From Amycolatopsis rifamycinica (lineage in GTDB: Bacteria; Actinomycetota; Actinomycetes; Mycobacteriales; Pseudonocardiaceae), in assembly GCF_000695625.1 (NCBI RefSeq), contig NZ_JMQI01000064.1, forward strand, positions 156,441 to 220,440: a stretch of DNA of 64,000 nucleotides, written 5' to 3'. Positions 57,562-64,000 of this stretch are shown here, in pieces (the stretch's first letter is position 1; each line of letters starts with the position of its first letter). A program made the position numbers and the translations under genes. Under the pieces are notes generated by a model, which saw only the letters and a program-made list of their open reading frames with translations, was not told where the DNA came from and did not search any database.

Positions 57562-58290
57562 TCACCCCGCGAGGGCGGCGAGGTCGAACGCCTGCGGTGC
57601 GCCGCTGAGGGTGGCTTTCGCGTCGGCGCCGATGCGGTCCAGGATTTCGATGTCGCCGGCTTCGAGCCCGTCGAGCGCCACCCGGGCGAGGTCGGCCGGG
57701 TCGATCATGACGTGCTCGGGCAGCTCGAGCCCGGCCGCCCGCACGTAGTCGCGCAACGTCTCGGTCGCGATCAGGCCGGGGACGAGCGCGGCCACCAGGG
57801 TGCCCTGCGGGGCGAGCTCCACGCGGACCCCGTTGGTCAGCCCCCACTGGGCGGATTTCGCGGCGGCGTAGGAGGTGTTGCCGTCGACCGTCGTCCACGC
57901 CGCCGCGGAGAGGACGTTGAGGATGGCGCCGCCGCCGTTGCGGGCGAGGATCGGCGCGAACGCCCGGATCATGGCCAGGGTGCCGTAGTAGTTCGAGTCC
58001 ATCACCTCCCGGATCGCCCCGAGATCGCCGGTGGTGAGGTTGCCTCCAGCCGTGAAGGCCGCGTTGTTGATCAGGACGTCCACGTCCGTGGCGGCCGACG
58101 CCGCCGCGTCCACCGACGCCTGGTCCGTGATGTCGAGGCGCAGCACTTCGGCGCCCGGGAGGTCGACCAGCTCGGGCCGGCGTGCGGTGGCGTACACCTT
58201 CGCGCCCCGCCGCAGCAGTTCCTGCGCGAGGTGGTGGCCGAGTCCGCGGTTCGCGCCGGTGACGAGAGCGGTCGCGCCGTGCAGCTTCAT
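57562..58290 (-). CDS. SDR-family oxidoreductase
   Basis: 242 aa from ATG 58290, with GAGGAG upstream. Cofactor loop ATALVTGANRGLGHHLAQEL, LINNAAFTAGGNL (NNA), catalytic Ser in NVLSAAAWTTVDGNTSYAAA with YAAAKSAQWGLTNGVRVELA (YxxxK). An unknown alcohol or carbonyl is the substrate. Divergent from a TetR regulator, with two matching operators between, so its expression is almost certainly TetR-controlled. Confidence 0.93.
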   Translation of the reverse strand: MKLHGATALVTGANRGLGHHLAQELLRRGAKVYATARRPELVDLPGAEVLRLDITDQASVDAAASAATDVDVLINNAAFTAGGNLTTGDLGAIREVMDSNYYGTLAMIRAFAPILARNGGGAILNVLSAAAWTTVDGNTSYAAAKSAQWGLTNGVRVELAPQGTLVAALVPGLIATETLRDYVRAAGLELPEHVMIDPADLARVALDGLEAGDIEILDRIGADAKATLSGAPQAFDLAALAG

Positions 58291-58307
58291 GATCTCCTCC
58301 ATCAAAA

Positions 58308-58361
58308 TGACCGTGCGGTCAAGTTAATCTCGAAGTTACACATAAAATGACCAAGGGGTCA
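58308..58361. promoter_or_regulatory. Two TGACC-N4-GGTCA palindromes flanked by AAAA and AGTT, TetR operators
   Basis: TGACCGTGCGGTCA (58308-58321) and TGACCAAGGGGTCA (58348-58361) are 14-base palindromes in the same flanking context (AAAATGACC...GGTCAAGTT), 40 bases apart. They lie in the divergent spacer between the SDR start (58290) and TetR start (58380), one near each gene. Confidence 0.85.
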
Positions 58362-58379
58362 AGTTGCTAGGATGACACG

Positions 58380-58982
58380 ATGACGACCTCCAGCCGCCGC
58401 CTGCGCTCCGACGCGGTGCGCAATCGCGAACGCGTCCTGGCCGCGGCCGAGGACGAGTTCGCCGAGCAGGGCATCGAGGCGTCGGTCTCGGACATCGCCC
58501 GGCGCGCCGGGGTCGCCAAGGGGACGGTGTTCAGTCACTTCGCCACGAAGGAAGACCTGATCGTCGCGGTCGTGGCGAACCACCTGGCGGAGCTGAAGGA
58601 AGTCGCGGAGCGGCTGGGGAAGGCCCCGGACCCGGGCGCGGCGTTGCTGGAGTTCCTGACGGTGGCCGGGGATCGCCGACGGCAACGCGACCTGACGTTC
58701 CTCATGTCGGCCAGCGCCGACGACGCCACGGTCACGGAAATCCGGAACCGGCTGCACGCCGACGTGACCACGCTGGTCGACCGGGCCCGTGCCGCCGGCG
58801 CCATCCGGCACGACATCACGGGCACCGACGTGTTCCTGCTGATCTGCGCCCCGGTCCACGTCGTCGAGAACCTGCCGGGCGCCCCTTCGGACCTGTGGCT
58901 GCGCTACCTCGCGATCATCTTCGACGGCCTGCGGCCGGAGGGCGCCAGCCCGCTGCCCCGCCCGGCGCCGGACTGGTCCTAG
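58380..58982 (+). CDS. TetR-family transcriptional regulator
   Basis: 200 aa. Helix-turn-helix: VLAAAEDEFAEQGIEASVSD, IARRAGVAKGTVFSHFATKE, DLIVAVVANHLAELK. C-terminal ligand domain without diagnostic motifs. It should bind the twin TGACC-N4-GGTCA sites in the spacer and repress itself and the divergent SDR. Confidence 0.94.
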   Translation: MTTSSRRLRSDAVRNRERVLAAAEDEFAEQGIEASVSDIARRAGVAKGTVFSHFATKEDLIVAVVANHLAELKEVAERLGKAPDPGAALLEFLTVAGDRRRQRDLTFLMSASADDATVTEIRNRLHADVTTLVDRARAAGAIRHDITGTDVFLLICAPVHVVENLPGAPSDLWLRYLAIIFDGLRPEGASPLPRPAPDWS

Positions 58983-59386
58983 GGAAGGGGCCCGGCCGTC
59001 GTCGGGTCGGTGCCGCCCTCGTCGACGGACCGGAACCGCGTGCCGCCGAGGAGATCGTCCAGCGGGCGGTCCAGGATCAGCTCCGGCCCCGGTTGCACCG
59101 CCCAGCCGAGCTCGACGACCGTGTCGGCCTCCTCCCGGGACTCGGGCCGGTGCGTGACGCCGGGGCCGTCCACCGACCACGTCCCGCCGATCGTCAAGCG
59201 CCGCCGGACGACGAGGACGCCGGGCGCCGGGACGCGCCAGCCGAACCGGTGGACGACGAACTCCGTGCTCCAGCTCGCCCAGTACATCCAGCCCGAGCCG
59301 TCGGCGCGGAAGCCCAGATCGGTGTACTCGGGTGAGCCGGGGTAGATCTCCTGGTCCGACCAGTAGCCGATCAATCGCGGGTCCAC
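58979..59386 (-). CDS. Hypothetical protein
   Basis: 135 aa from GTG 59386: MDPRLIGYWSDQEIYPGSPE YTDLGFRADGSGWMYWASWS, then a beta-rich middle (LVVRRRLTIGGTWSVDGPGV). The 'IGYWSDxE...Y..L.F..DGxGWx.W' pattern occurs in small uncharacterised actinomycete proteins. No catalytic motif is visible. The 3' end overlaps the convergent TetR gene by 4 bases. Confidence 0.7.
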   Translation of the reverse strand: MDPRLIGYWSDQEIYPGSPEYTDLGFRADGSGWMYWASWSTEFVVHRFGWRVPAPGVLVVRRRLTIGGTWSVDGPGVTHRPESREEADTVVELGWAVQPGPELILDRPLDDLLGGTRFRSVDEGGTDPTTAGPLP

Positions 59387-59547
59387 TCCGGGATGGTCTC
59401 ACCGCGACGGCGGGCCGCGCCGACGAGTCCACATGCGACAACCGGTAGCCGTCCGGTCGCGCAGCCGGGCCGGATCACCCCAACGCCGCAGCGACGTTGC
59501 CCCACTCGGCCCAGCCGATCATGGAACGGACTGGGTACTCACAAGGC

Positions 59548-60363
59548 ATGAACCGGACAGAGGCCACCGCCGAAAGAGGCGAGAAGAGCAACACCGCACA
59601 ACTGCTCGGCCGGGCCGGCATGGCGTGCTACGGCGTCGTACACCTGGTCCTCGCCTACCTCGCCCTGCAGGTCGCCTTCGGCAGCAGTGAGCAGGCGGAC
59701 CAGAAGGGCGCACTGGAGCAGATCGGCTCGTCGGCGTTCGGGCAGGTCCTGCTCTGGGTCGTCGCCATCGGGCTGGTCCTCTTCGGGCTGTGGCAGTTCC
59801 TGATGGCCGCCACCGGCTACGACTGGGTCAGCGGCGGGAAGCGGACGCGCAAGCGGATCGGCGCCGCCGCCCGCGGGGTCGTCGTCCTCGTGCTCGCCTT
59901 CACTGCCATCCGGCTCGCCACCGGCAGCAGCAGCGGCGGATCGAGCAGCCAGAAGCAGCAGGAGTTCACCGGCAAACTGCTGTCGCTGCCGGCCGGACCG
60001 GTCCTGGTCGTCCTCGTCGCCGCGGCCGTCCTGGGTGTGGCGATCGCCGCCGGGATCAAGGGAGCGAAGCAGAAGTTCCTGGTGGACCTCAACACCTCGG
60101 AGCTGCCGGGCCGGGCGCAGCGCTGGGTCGGCTGGCTGGGCACCACCGGCTACCTCGCCAAGGGTGTCGTCCTCGCCGTGGTCGCGATCCTGCTGGCCAT
60201 CGCCGGGTTCGACGCCGACGCGCACAAGGCGGGCGGCCTCGACGCGGCGCTCAAGACGCTCGCCGCCCAGCCCTTCGGCACCGTGCTGCTGACCGTGGTG
60301 GCACTGGGGCTCGCCGCGTTCGGGGTCTACTGCTTCCCCGCCGCCTGGGCGCACAAGCGCTGA
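59548..60363 (+). CDS. DUF1206 domain membrane protein
   Basis: 271 aa from ATG 59548. Six hydrophobic segments arranged as three similar pairs: LLGRAGMACYGVVHLVLAYL / FGQVLLWVVAIGLVLFGLWQ, RIGAAARGVVVLVLAFTAIR / GPVLVVLVAAAVLGVAIAAG, and WLGTTGYLAKGVVLAVVAIL / FGTVLLTVVALGLAAFGVYC. 'RxGxxAxGVVxxVLAxLAxxxA' repeats three times, which is the DUF1206 unit. Function is unknown. Confidence 0.92.
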   Translation: MNRTEATAERGEKSNTAQLLGRAGMACYGVVHLVLAYLALQVAFGSSEQADQKGALEQIGSSAFGQVLLWVVAIGLVLFGLWQFLMAATGYDWVSGGKRTRKRIGAAARGVVVLVLAFTAIRLATGSSSGGSSSQKQQEFTGKLLSLPAGPVLVVLVAAAVLGVAIAAGIKGAKQKFLVDLNTSELPGRAQRWVGWLGTTGYLAKGVVLAVVAILLAIAGFDADAHKAGGLDAALKTLAAQPFGTVLLTVVALGLAAFGVYCFPAAWAHKR

Positions 60364-60479
60364 GCGAGGTGCCTGTCGGTTTCCTGTCGATCACCGTCCG
60401 GAACTTCGGCTGAAGGTACCCGGTGCCCTACTTTGGGTCGGGTCAGTTGAAACTTCACCTACCGGGGAGCTGAAACCGG

Positions 60480-60920
60480 ATGTTCGGACGATTCAAGGAC
60501 GTGGCCCTGTTGCTGGGGAGGATCGGCGTCGCGGTCGTCTTCCTCGCGCACGGGCTCCAGAAGTGGAACAACGGTATCGACGGCACGGCGAAGTTCTTCG
60601 GGATGACGGGCATCCCGCTGCCCACGGTGGCCGCGGTCTTCGCGATCGCCGTCGAGATCCTCGGCTCCATCGCGTTCATCGTGGGCTTCCTGCTGCCGCT
60701 CGTCGGCCTCGGCTACGTCGTGATCTCGGTCGGCGCGCTGCTGTCGGTGCACATCGACAACGGCCTGACCGGGCAGGGCGGCTACGAGCTGGTGCTGGTC
60801 CTGGCGCTCGCCGGGCTCGCCCTCGGCTTCAACGGCGGCCGGCTCTCGCTCGACCACCTGCTGTGGGGCCGCAAGCGGGCCCGCCGCGACGCCGACGTCG
60901 GCGAACTGCAGAACGCCTGA
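60480..60920 (+). CDS. DoxX-family membrane protein
   Basis: 146 aa from ATG 60480, with GGGGAGC upstream. Four transmembrane helices: LLLGRIGVAVVFLAHGLQKW, VAAVFAIAVEILGSIAFIVG, VGLGYVVISVGALLSVHID and YELVLVLALAGLALGFNGGR. 'HGxQKW' and E in the second helix are family-conserved. DoxX proteins are linked to oxidative-stress or respiratory functions, but the biochemistry is unclear. A strong terminator follows. Confidence 0.92.
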   Translation: MFGRFKDVALLLGRIGVAVVFLAHGLQKWNNGIDGTAKFFGMTGIPLPTVAAVFAIAVEILGSIAFIVGFLLPLVGLGYVVISVGALLSVHIDNGLTGQGGYELVLVLALAGLALGFNGGRLSLDHLLWGRKRARRDADVGELQNA

Positions 60921-60925
60921 GTCCC

Positions 60926-60964
60926 CACTCTGCCGCGGCCCTCGTGAGGGGCCGCGGCAGAGTG
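60926..60964. terminator. 15-bp hairpin between convergent genes
   Basis: CACTCTGCCGCGGCC (60926-60940) pairs perfectly with GGCCGCGGCAGAGTG (60950-60964) around a 9-base loop. It starts 6 bases after the DoxX stop and ends at the stop of the convergent TIGR03089 gene (60967), so it can serve both. Confidence 0.85.
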
Positions 60965-60966
60965 CG

Positions 60967-61671
60967 TTACGCGGGGAGGTCGGCCGTGGTGCGTTCGGCC
61001 TCGCGGCGGGCGTCCAGCTTCGCCGGGTCCGCGTTGCTGACGTGGACCAGGTGGACGCCCGCGGCCAGGGGCACCAGCAGGCCGTCGAGGATGCCGTCCG
61101 GTCCGGTCCAGTCCCGGGTGGACAGCACCCGGTCGTCCGCGGTGAGGCCCAGTTTCGCCGCGCGGACCCTGGCTTCCGCCAGCACCTCGTCCACAGTGGA
61201 CTCGAAGAGGGCCGCCGTGTCACCGGGGATCGGGAAGAGCGGCCGGTACTGGTCGCCCGCCAGCCGCGCCTCGCTGAGGTAGTCGAACGCGCCGCCGCCC
61301 GGCGGCTCGGCGAGGCCGCGGCCCATCGGGTCCAGCGTCACGACGGCGGTGGCCGCCGCGCCGGTCGGCTCCGGGTCGTCCGGCCCGACGAACGCCACCC
61401 GCGCGCCCGCGCCCCCGGTCACCACGCGCGCCCCGCACCACCACGCCCCGAGCAGCACGCCGACGGTCTGCCAGTGCGCCGGCAGCTGCACCGCCACGGC
61501 GTCGCCGGGCTCGACGTCGAACTCCTCGGTCAGCCAGTTGGCCGTCTTCGCCGCCCAGTTGGCGGTGGTCGCGACGGACAGCTCGACGCGGCTGCCCAGC
61601 TGGTCGTCGTAGTGGGTGATCAACGGTTGGGCGGCCGGCAGCGGGCGCAGCAGCTCGTCGGTCAGGCTCAT
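60967..61671 (-). CDS. TIGR03089 family protein (AMP-ligase-like, no catalytic motifs)
   Basis: 234 aa from ATG 61671: MSLTDELLRPLPAAQPLITH, YDDQLGSRVELSVATTANWA then AVQLPAHWQTVGVLLGAWW and TGPDGILDGLLVPLAAGVHL. It looks like the N-terminal part of an acyl-CoA/AMP ligase but lacks the P-loop and catalytic Lys. The family is restricted to actinobacteria and its role is unknown. In M. tuberculosis a member lies next to the LCP gene (Rv3268/Rv3267, from memory), as it does here. Confidence 0.9.
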   Translation of the reverse strand: MSLTDELLRPLPAAQPLITHYDDQLGSRVELSVATTANWAAKTANWLTEEFDVEPGDAVAVQLPAHWQTVGVLLGAWWCGARVVTGGAGARVAFVGPDDPEPTGAAATAVVTLDPMGRGLAEPPGGGAFDYLSEARLAGDQYRPLFPIPGDTAALFESTVDEVLAEARVRAAKLGLTADDRVLSTRDWTGPDGILDGLLVPLAAGVHLVHVSNADPAKLDARREAERTTADLPA

Positions 61672-61709
61672 GGGGACAAGGCTAAAGCGCGGACCACGCG
61701 CCGCGCCGG

Positions 61710-61755
61710 TTGACACGGCGACACCGTCCTCAGTACGTTTGCTTTTAAAGCAAAC
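61710..61755 (+). promoter_or_regulatory. Promoter with 19-base palindrome GTTTGCTTT-N-AAAGCAAAC
   Basis: TTGACA (61710-61715) and a TACGTT about 18 bases on form a sigma-70-like promoter. A perfect 9+1+9 palindrome (61737-61755) overlaps its downstream edge and ends 24 bases before the start codon at 61780. This is a strong operator, but no regulator gene is adjacent. Confidence 0.7.
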
Positions 61756-61779
61756 ATATTCGGGAAGCTGGGGGCAGGC

Positions 61780-62616
61780 ATGACCATTCTCGTCACCGGG
61801 GCCACCGGACACGTCGGGCGCGCGGTGCTCGACGCGCTCGTCGCCGCAGGTCAGGACGTTCGCGCGTCGAGCCGCGACGCCGCGAAGCTCGACGTTCCGG
61901 ACGGCGTCGCGAAGGTGAGCGCCGACCTGGAGGACGCGTCGACGCTGGAGCCGGCGCTCGAGGGCATCTCCGCGGTCTTCCTGTATACGCAGCGGCAGGG
62001 CATCGACGGGTTCGTGAAGACGGCCGAGGCGGCCGGGGTGCGGCACGTCGTGCTGCTGTCGTCGGCCGCGACGCTGGAACCGGATGCCGCGGAGAGCCGG
62101 ATCGCGCTGATGCACCGCGCGGTCGAGCAGGCCTTGGCCGCGGCGTCGTTCGCCTCGACGGCGTTGAACCCGGGCGCGTTCGCGACGAACACGCTGGGCT
62201 GGCGCGCGGACATCGCGGAGGGCGTGGTCCGCACGGCCTACCCGGACTCGCGGATCGGGGCGATCCACGAGCGGGACATCGCCGACGTCGCGGCCCGCGT
62301 CCTGATCGACGGCTCGCACGACGGCGAGTCGCTCGCGCTGACCGGCCCGGAGCCGATCTCGTTCCGCGAGCAGGCCGAGGTGCTCGCGGACGTCCTCGGC
62401 CGGCCGTTGCGGGTCGAAGAACTGACGAAGGACCAGGCGATCGAGCGCATGCTGGCGCTGGGCTGGCCGGCGGAAGTGCCGGCGTCGGTCCTCGGGGCCT
62501 GGGAGCGGACGTTGCGTGAGCCGTCACTGGTGACGGACGTGGTGCGTGAGGTGACGGGCCACGCGCCGCGGACGTTCCGGCAGTGGGCGGAGGAGCACCG
62601 CGCCGACTTCGCCTGA
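61780..62616 (+). CDS. NmrA-like NAD(P)H-binding protein
   Basis: 278 aa. MTILVTGATGHVGRAVLDAL (GxxGxxG), VRASSRDAAKLDVPDGVAKV, VVLLSSAATLEPDAAESRIA, then FASTALNPGAFATNTLGWRA. The active-site Tyr is not in the usual YxxxK, so it is an atypical SDR, like the one at 39.0 kb but only distantly similar. A likely quinone or flavin-linked reductase or sensor. A strong palindrome in its promoter implies tight regulation. A perfect palindrome terminator lies 5 bases after the stop. Confidence 0.9.
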   Translation: MTILVTGATGHVGRAVLDALVAAGQDVRASSRDAAKLDVPDGVAKVSADLEDASTLEPALEGISAVFLYTQRQGIDGFVKTAEAAGVRHVVLLSSAATLEPDAAESRIALMHRAVEQALAAASFASTALNPGAFATNTLGWRADIAEGVVRTAYPDSRIGAIHERDIADVAARVLIDGSHDGESLALTGPEPISFREQAEVLADVLGRPLRVEELTKDQAIERMLALGWPAEVPASVLGAWERTLREPSLVTDVVREVTGHAPRTFRQWAEEHRADFA

Positions 62617-62620
62617 AGGA

Positions 62621-62652
62621 CGGAGGGCACTTTCCCGGGAAAGTGCCCTCCG
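62621..62652. terminator. 32-base perfect palindrome between convergent genes
   Basis: The sequence is self-complementary over 16+16 bases with no spacer. Its core CACTTTC-CCGG-GAAAGTG matches the palindromes at 3908 and 3949 except for the four central bases. It lies between the NmrA-like stop (62616) and the LCP stop (62657) and probably terminates both. Confidence 0.8.
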
Positions 62653-62656
62653 GGGG

Positions 62657-63934
62657 TCAGTTGACGCAGGTGACCCCGGGGGAGGCTTGGAGCAGCGGCG
62701 CCGCGACGGGGGCGGCGCCGCTGCCCGAGCCGCCGCCCGCCGGGGTCGCCGACGCCGGTGCGGGGCGGCCCGCCAGGCTCGCCACGAACTCGCGGACCGC
62801 CTTCAGGTCGATCTGCACGATGCTCTGCCCGTCGGGACTCCGGCCGTTCGCCGTGATGACCGGGATCGTCGCGAACGTGAGGTCGCCCGAGGCGATCCCC
62901 TTCGCCTGCTGGGCGAACTGCAGCAGGTCGAGGCCCGGGTCCAGGGTCAGTGACCGGTGCACCGCGTCCATCAGGTCGTTCAGCGTGCCGGGGCTGGCCA
63001 GCGTGCCCGCCGAGAGCAGCTGGTGCAGGGCCGACGAGAGGAACGCCTGCTGCCGGACGATCCGGTCCAGGTCGCCGCGCGGCAGGTTCTTGCGCTGCCG
63101 GACGAACGACAGGGCCTCGCCACCCGAGACCGTCTGCTCGCCGCGGTGGAAGTTCGCGCCCGAGTCCTTGTCCTCGGTCGCGTGGTTGAGGCACACCTTG
63201 ACGCCGCCGAGCGCCTCGGTCAGCAGGTAGAAGCCCAGCAGGTTGATTTCGGCGTAGTGGTCGATCCGCACCTGCGTCAGGTCCTGCACCGCCTGCACCA
63301 GCACCCGGCGGCCTTCGGTGTCGGAATCGCGCTCGATCTTCGCTTGATCGCGCTCGCCCTGCCCGCGCAACGCCTGCGCGAAGTGCGCCTTCGCGATGCC
63401 GTAGGCCGAGTTGATCTTCGCCTCGCCGCGGCCCGGGATGGCCGTCCACGTGTCACGCGGGATCGAGACCGCCGACGGCTTGCCGCCGTTCTTCGGGATC
63501 CGCAGCAGGATCATCGTGTCCGTGTTCACCGCGCCGTCGTTGGCTTCGGTGCGCAGCTGCCGCAGCACCCGCGCCGGCAGCGCGTTGCCCTGGGCGTCCG
63601 TGCGCGCGTCGCTGCCGACGAGCAGGATGTCGTCGGCGCCGTCGTCCGCGGGCGGTGGCGCGGGCTCGCCGGCCCGCGGGGTGAGCGCGTCGGTCGTCGG
63701 GACGGTGCTCTGGAGCTGGTCCTTGGTGACGTAGACGTAGCCGCTGGCGCCGAGCGCGAGCAGGGACACCAGGCCCACCGCGACCCGGCGCGTCACGCGC
63801 CCGGCCCGTCGCACCCGCGGCGGCGGCGGCGGTGGTGGTTCGGAAGCCTGCCGCGGAAACGGCGACGGCTTCCAGTCGTCGCTGTCCGTTACCGGATCGG
63901 CGCTCGCCTCCGGTTTTTCCTGCTCGTCTGCCAC
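62657..63934 (-). CDS. LytR-CpsA-Psr (LCP) family cell-wall glycopolymer ligase
   Basis: 425 aa from a GTG at 63934. A cytoplasmic Pro-rich N terminus (about 1-45), one transmembrane helix (VGLVSLLALGASGYVYVTKD, about 52-72), then the LCP domain: DDILLVGSDARTDAQGN, TDTMILLRIPKNGGKPSAVS with IPRDTW, KINSAYGIAKAHFAQALRGQ and the arginine-rich FVRQRKNLPRGDLDRIVRQQ that binds the pyrophosphate lipid. It joins arabinogalactan or related polymers to peptidoglycan. An extracytoplasmic tail ends in VTCVN. A second LCP gene appears to end just upstream. Confidence 0.95.
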   Translation of the reverse strand: MADEQEKPEASADPVTDSDDWKPSPFPRQASEPPPPPPPRVRRAGRVTRRVAVGLVSLLALGASGYVYVTKDQLQSTVPTTDALTPRAGEPAPPPADDGADDILLVGSDARTDAQGNALPARVLRQLRTEANDGAVNTDTMILLRIPKNGGKPSAVSIPRDTWTAIPGRGEAKINSAYGIAKAHFAQALRGQGERDQAKIERDSDTEGRRVLVQAVQDLTQVRIDHYAEINLLGFYLLTEALGGVKVCLNHATEDKDSGANFHRGEQTVSGGEALSFVRQRKNLPRGDLDRIVRQQAFLSSALHQLLSAGTLASPGTLNDLMDAVHRSLTLDPGLDLLQFAQQAKGIASGDLTFATIPVITANGRSPDGQSIVQIDLKAVREFVASLAGRPAPASATPAGGGSGSGAAPVAAPLLQASPGVTCVN

Positions 63935-63971
63935 GCTGTCCCGCCTCCCCCGAACACCCTGCGTACGCAGT

Positions 63972-64000
63972 CTAGTTGACGCAGGGGACGTCGCCCGCCG
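63972..64000 (-). CDS. C-terminal end of a second, probably LCP-family, protein (cut by window edge)
   Basis: Reading the minus strand in from the edge gives AGDVPCVN followed by TAG. The neighbouring LCP protein ends PGVTCVN, and the C-x-N ending is common in actinobacterial LCP proteins with a Pro/Ala tail. Orientation and spacing (37 bases before the LCP start) fit a tandem pair. Only eight codons are visible. Confidence 0.4.

Noticed and set aside
1..64000. CRISPR array, insertion sequence, prophage or integrase/attachment site
   Set aside because: No regularly spaced direct repeats, transposase, integrase or tRNA-flanked duplications were seen.

Overview
The window is high-GC actinobacterial DNA with tightly packed genes, many GTG starts and frequent 4-base ATGA/GTGA gene overlaps. 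Gene content and style fit a Pseudonocardiales genome, most like Amycolatopsis. This is an inference from the families seen, not from a search. No rRNA, canonical tRNA, insertion sequence, CRISPR array, prophage or biosynthetic gene cluster was found.

The backbone is an expanded version of a block that, as I recall it, lies compactly in Mycobacterium tuberculosis (Rv3267 to Rv3285). Its members are the acyl-CoA carboxylase genes accA3 (0.8-2.6 kb), accD5 and accE (13.9-15.7 kb); maf (5.4-6.1 kb); birA (32.3-33.1 kb), which biotinylates AccA3; a PH-domain membrane protein; two GtrA proteins (41.4-42.4 kb); purK and purE (48.4-50.1 kb); an acyl-CoA dehydrogenase (52.0-53.2 kb); a TIGR03089 protein (61.0-61.7 kb); and an LCP cell-wall ligase (62.7-63.9 kb) with the tail of a second one at the right edge. 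Accessory genes are interleaved between these anchors.

Layout. 0-8 kb: DUF1707 pair, accA3, a dicarboxylate symporter, maf, a secreted GH3 glycosidase. 8-12.5 kb: an MFS exporter with its PadR regulator, then a TROVE/Ro60-like protein preceded by two tandem tRNA-like noncoding RNAs. 12.5-32 kb: small regulator-plus-enzyme modules (MarR/LLM oxidoreductase, HxlR/imine-reductase-like/SDR, LysR/NTF2, TetR/methyltransferase, an ECF sigma factor) and two NarL-type two-component pairs. 31-38.9 kb: an NlpC/P60 hydrolase, birA, PH protein, HMG-CoA lyase, a TNT-type toxin with a putative immunity gene, hisN, an OmpR-type two-component pair. 39-50 kb: NmrA/MFS pair, GtrA pair, a giant ECF sigma factor fused to an anti-sigma-like membrane segment, a degenerate GGDEF protein, two GT87 glycosyltransferases, purKE. 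50-64 kb: acyl-CoA synthetase and dehydrogenase, a lower-GC methyltransferase, hydrolases, a TetR/SDR pair with two operators, small membrane proteins and the LCP genes.

The most notable system is at 10.5-12.4 kb. The TROVE-domain protein is preceded on its own strand by two homologous RNAs that fold as circularly permuted tRNAs: the T arm and 3' acceptor strand come first, then a short loop, then the 5' acceptor strand and, in one copy, the D arm. Both sit on long base-paired stems. This is the architecture of bacterial Y RNAs (YrlA type), so the locus is very likely a Ro60-Y RNA ribonucleoprotein module, in two unequal copies. Other points worth a second look are the TNT toxin-immunity pair, the sigma/anti-sigma fusion, a recurring CACTTTC-N4-GAAAGTG intergenic palindrome, and several clear operators, two of them with no regulator gene next to them.
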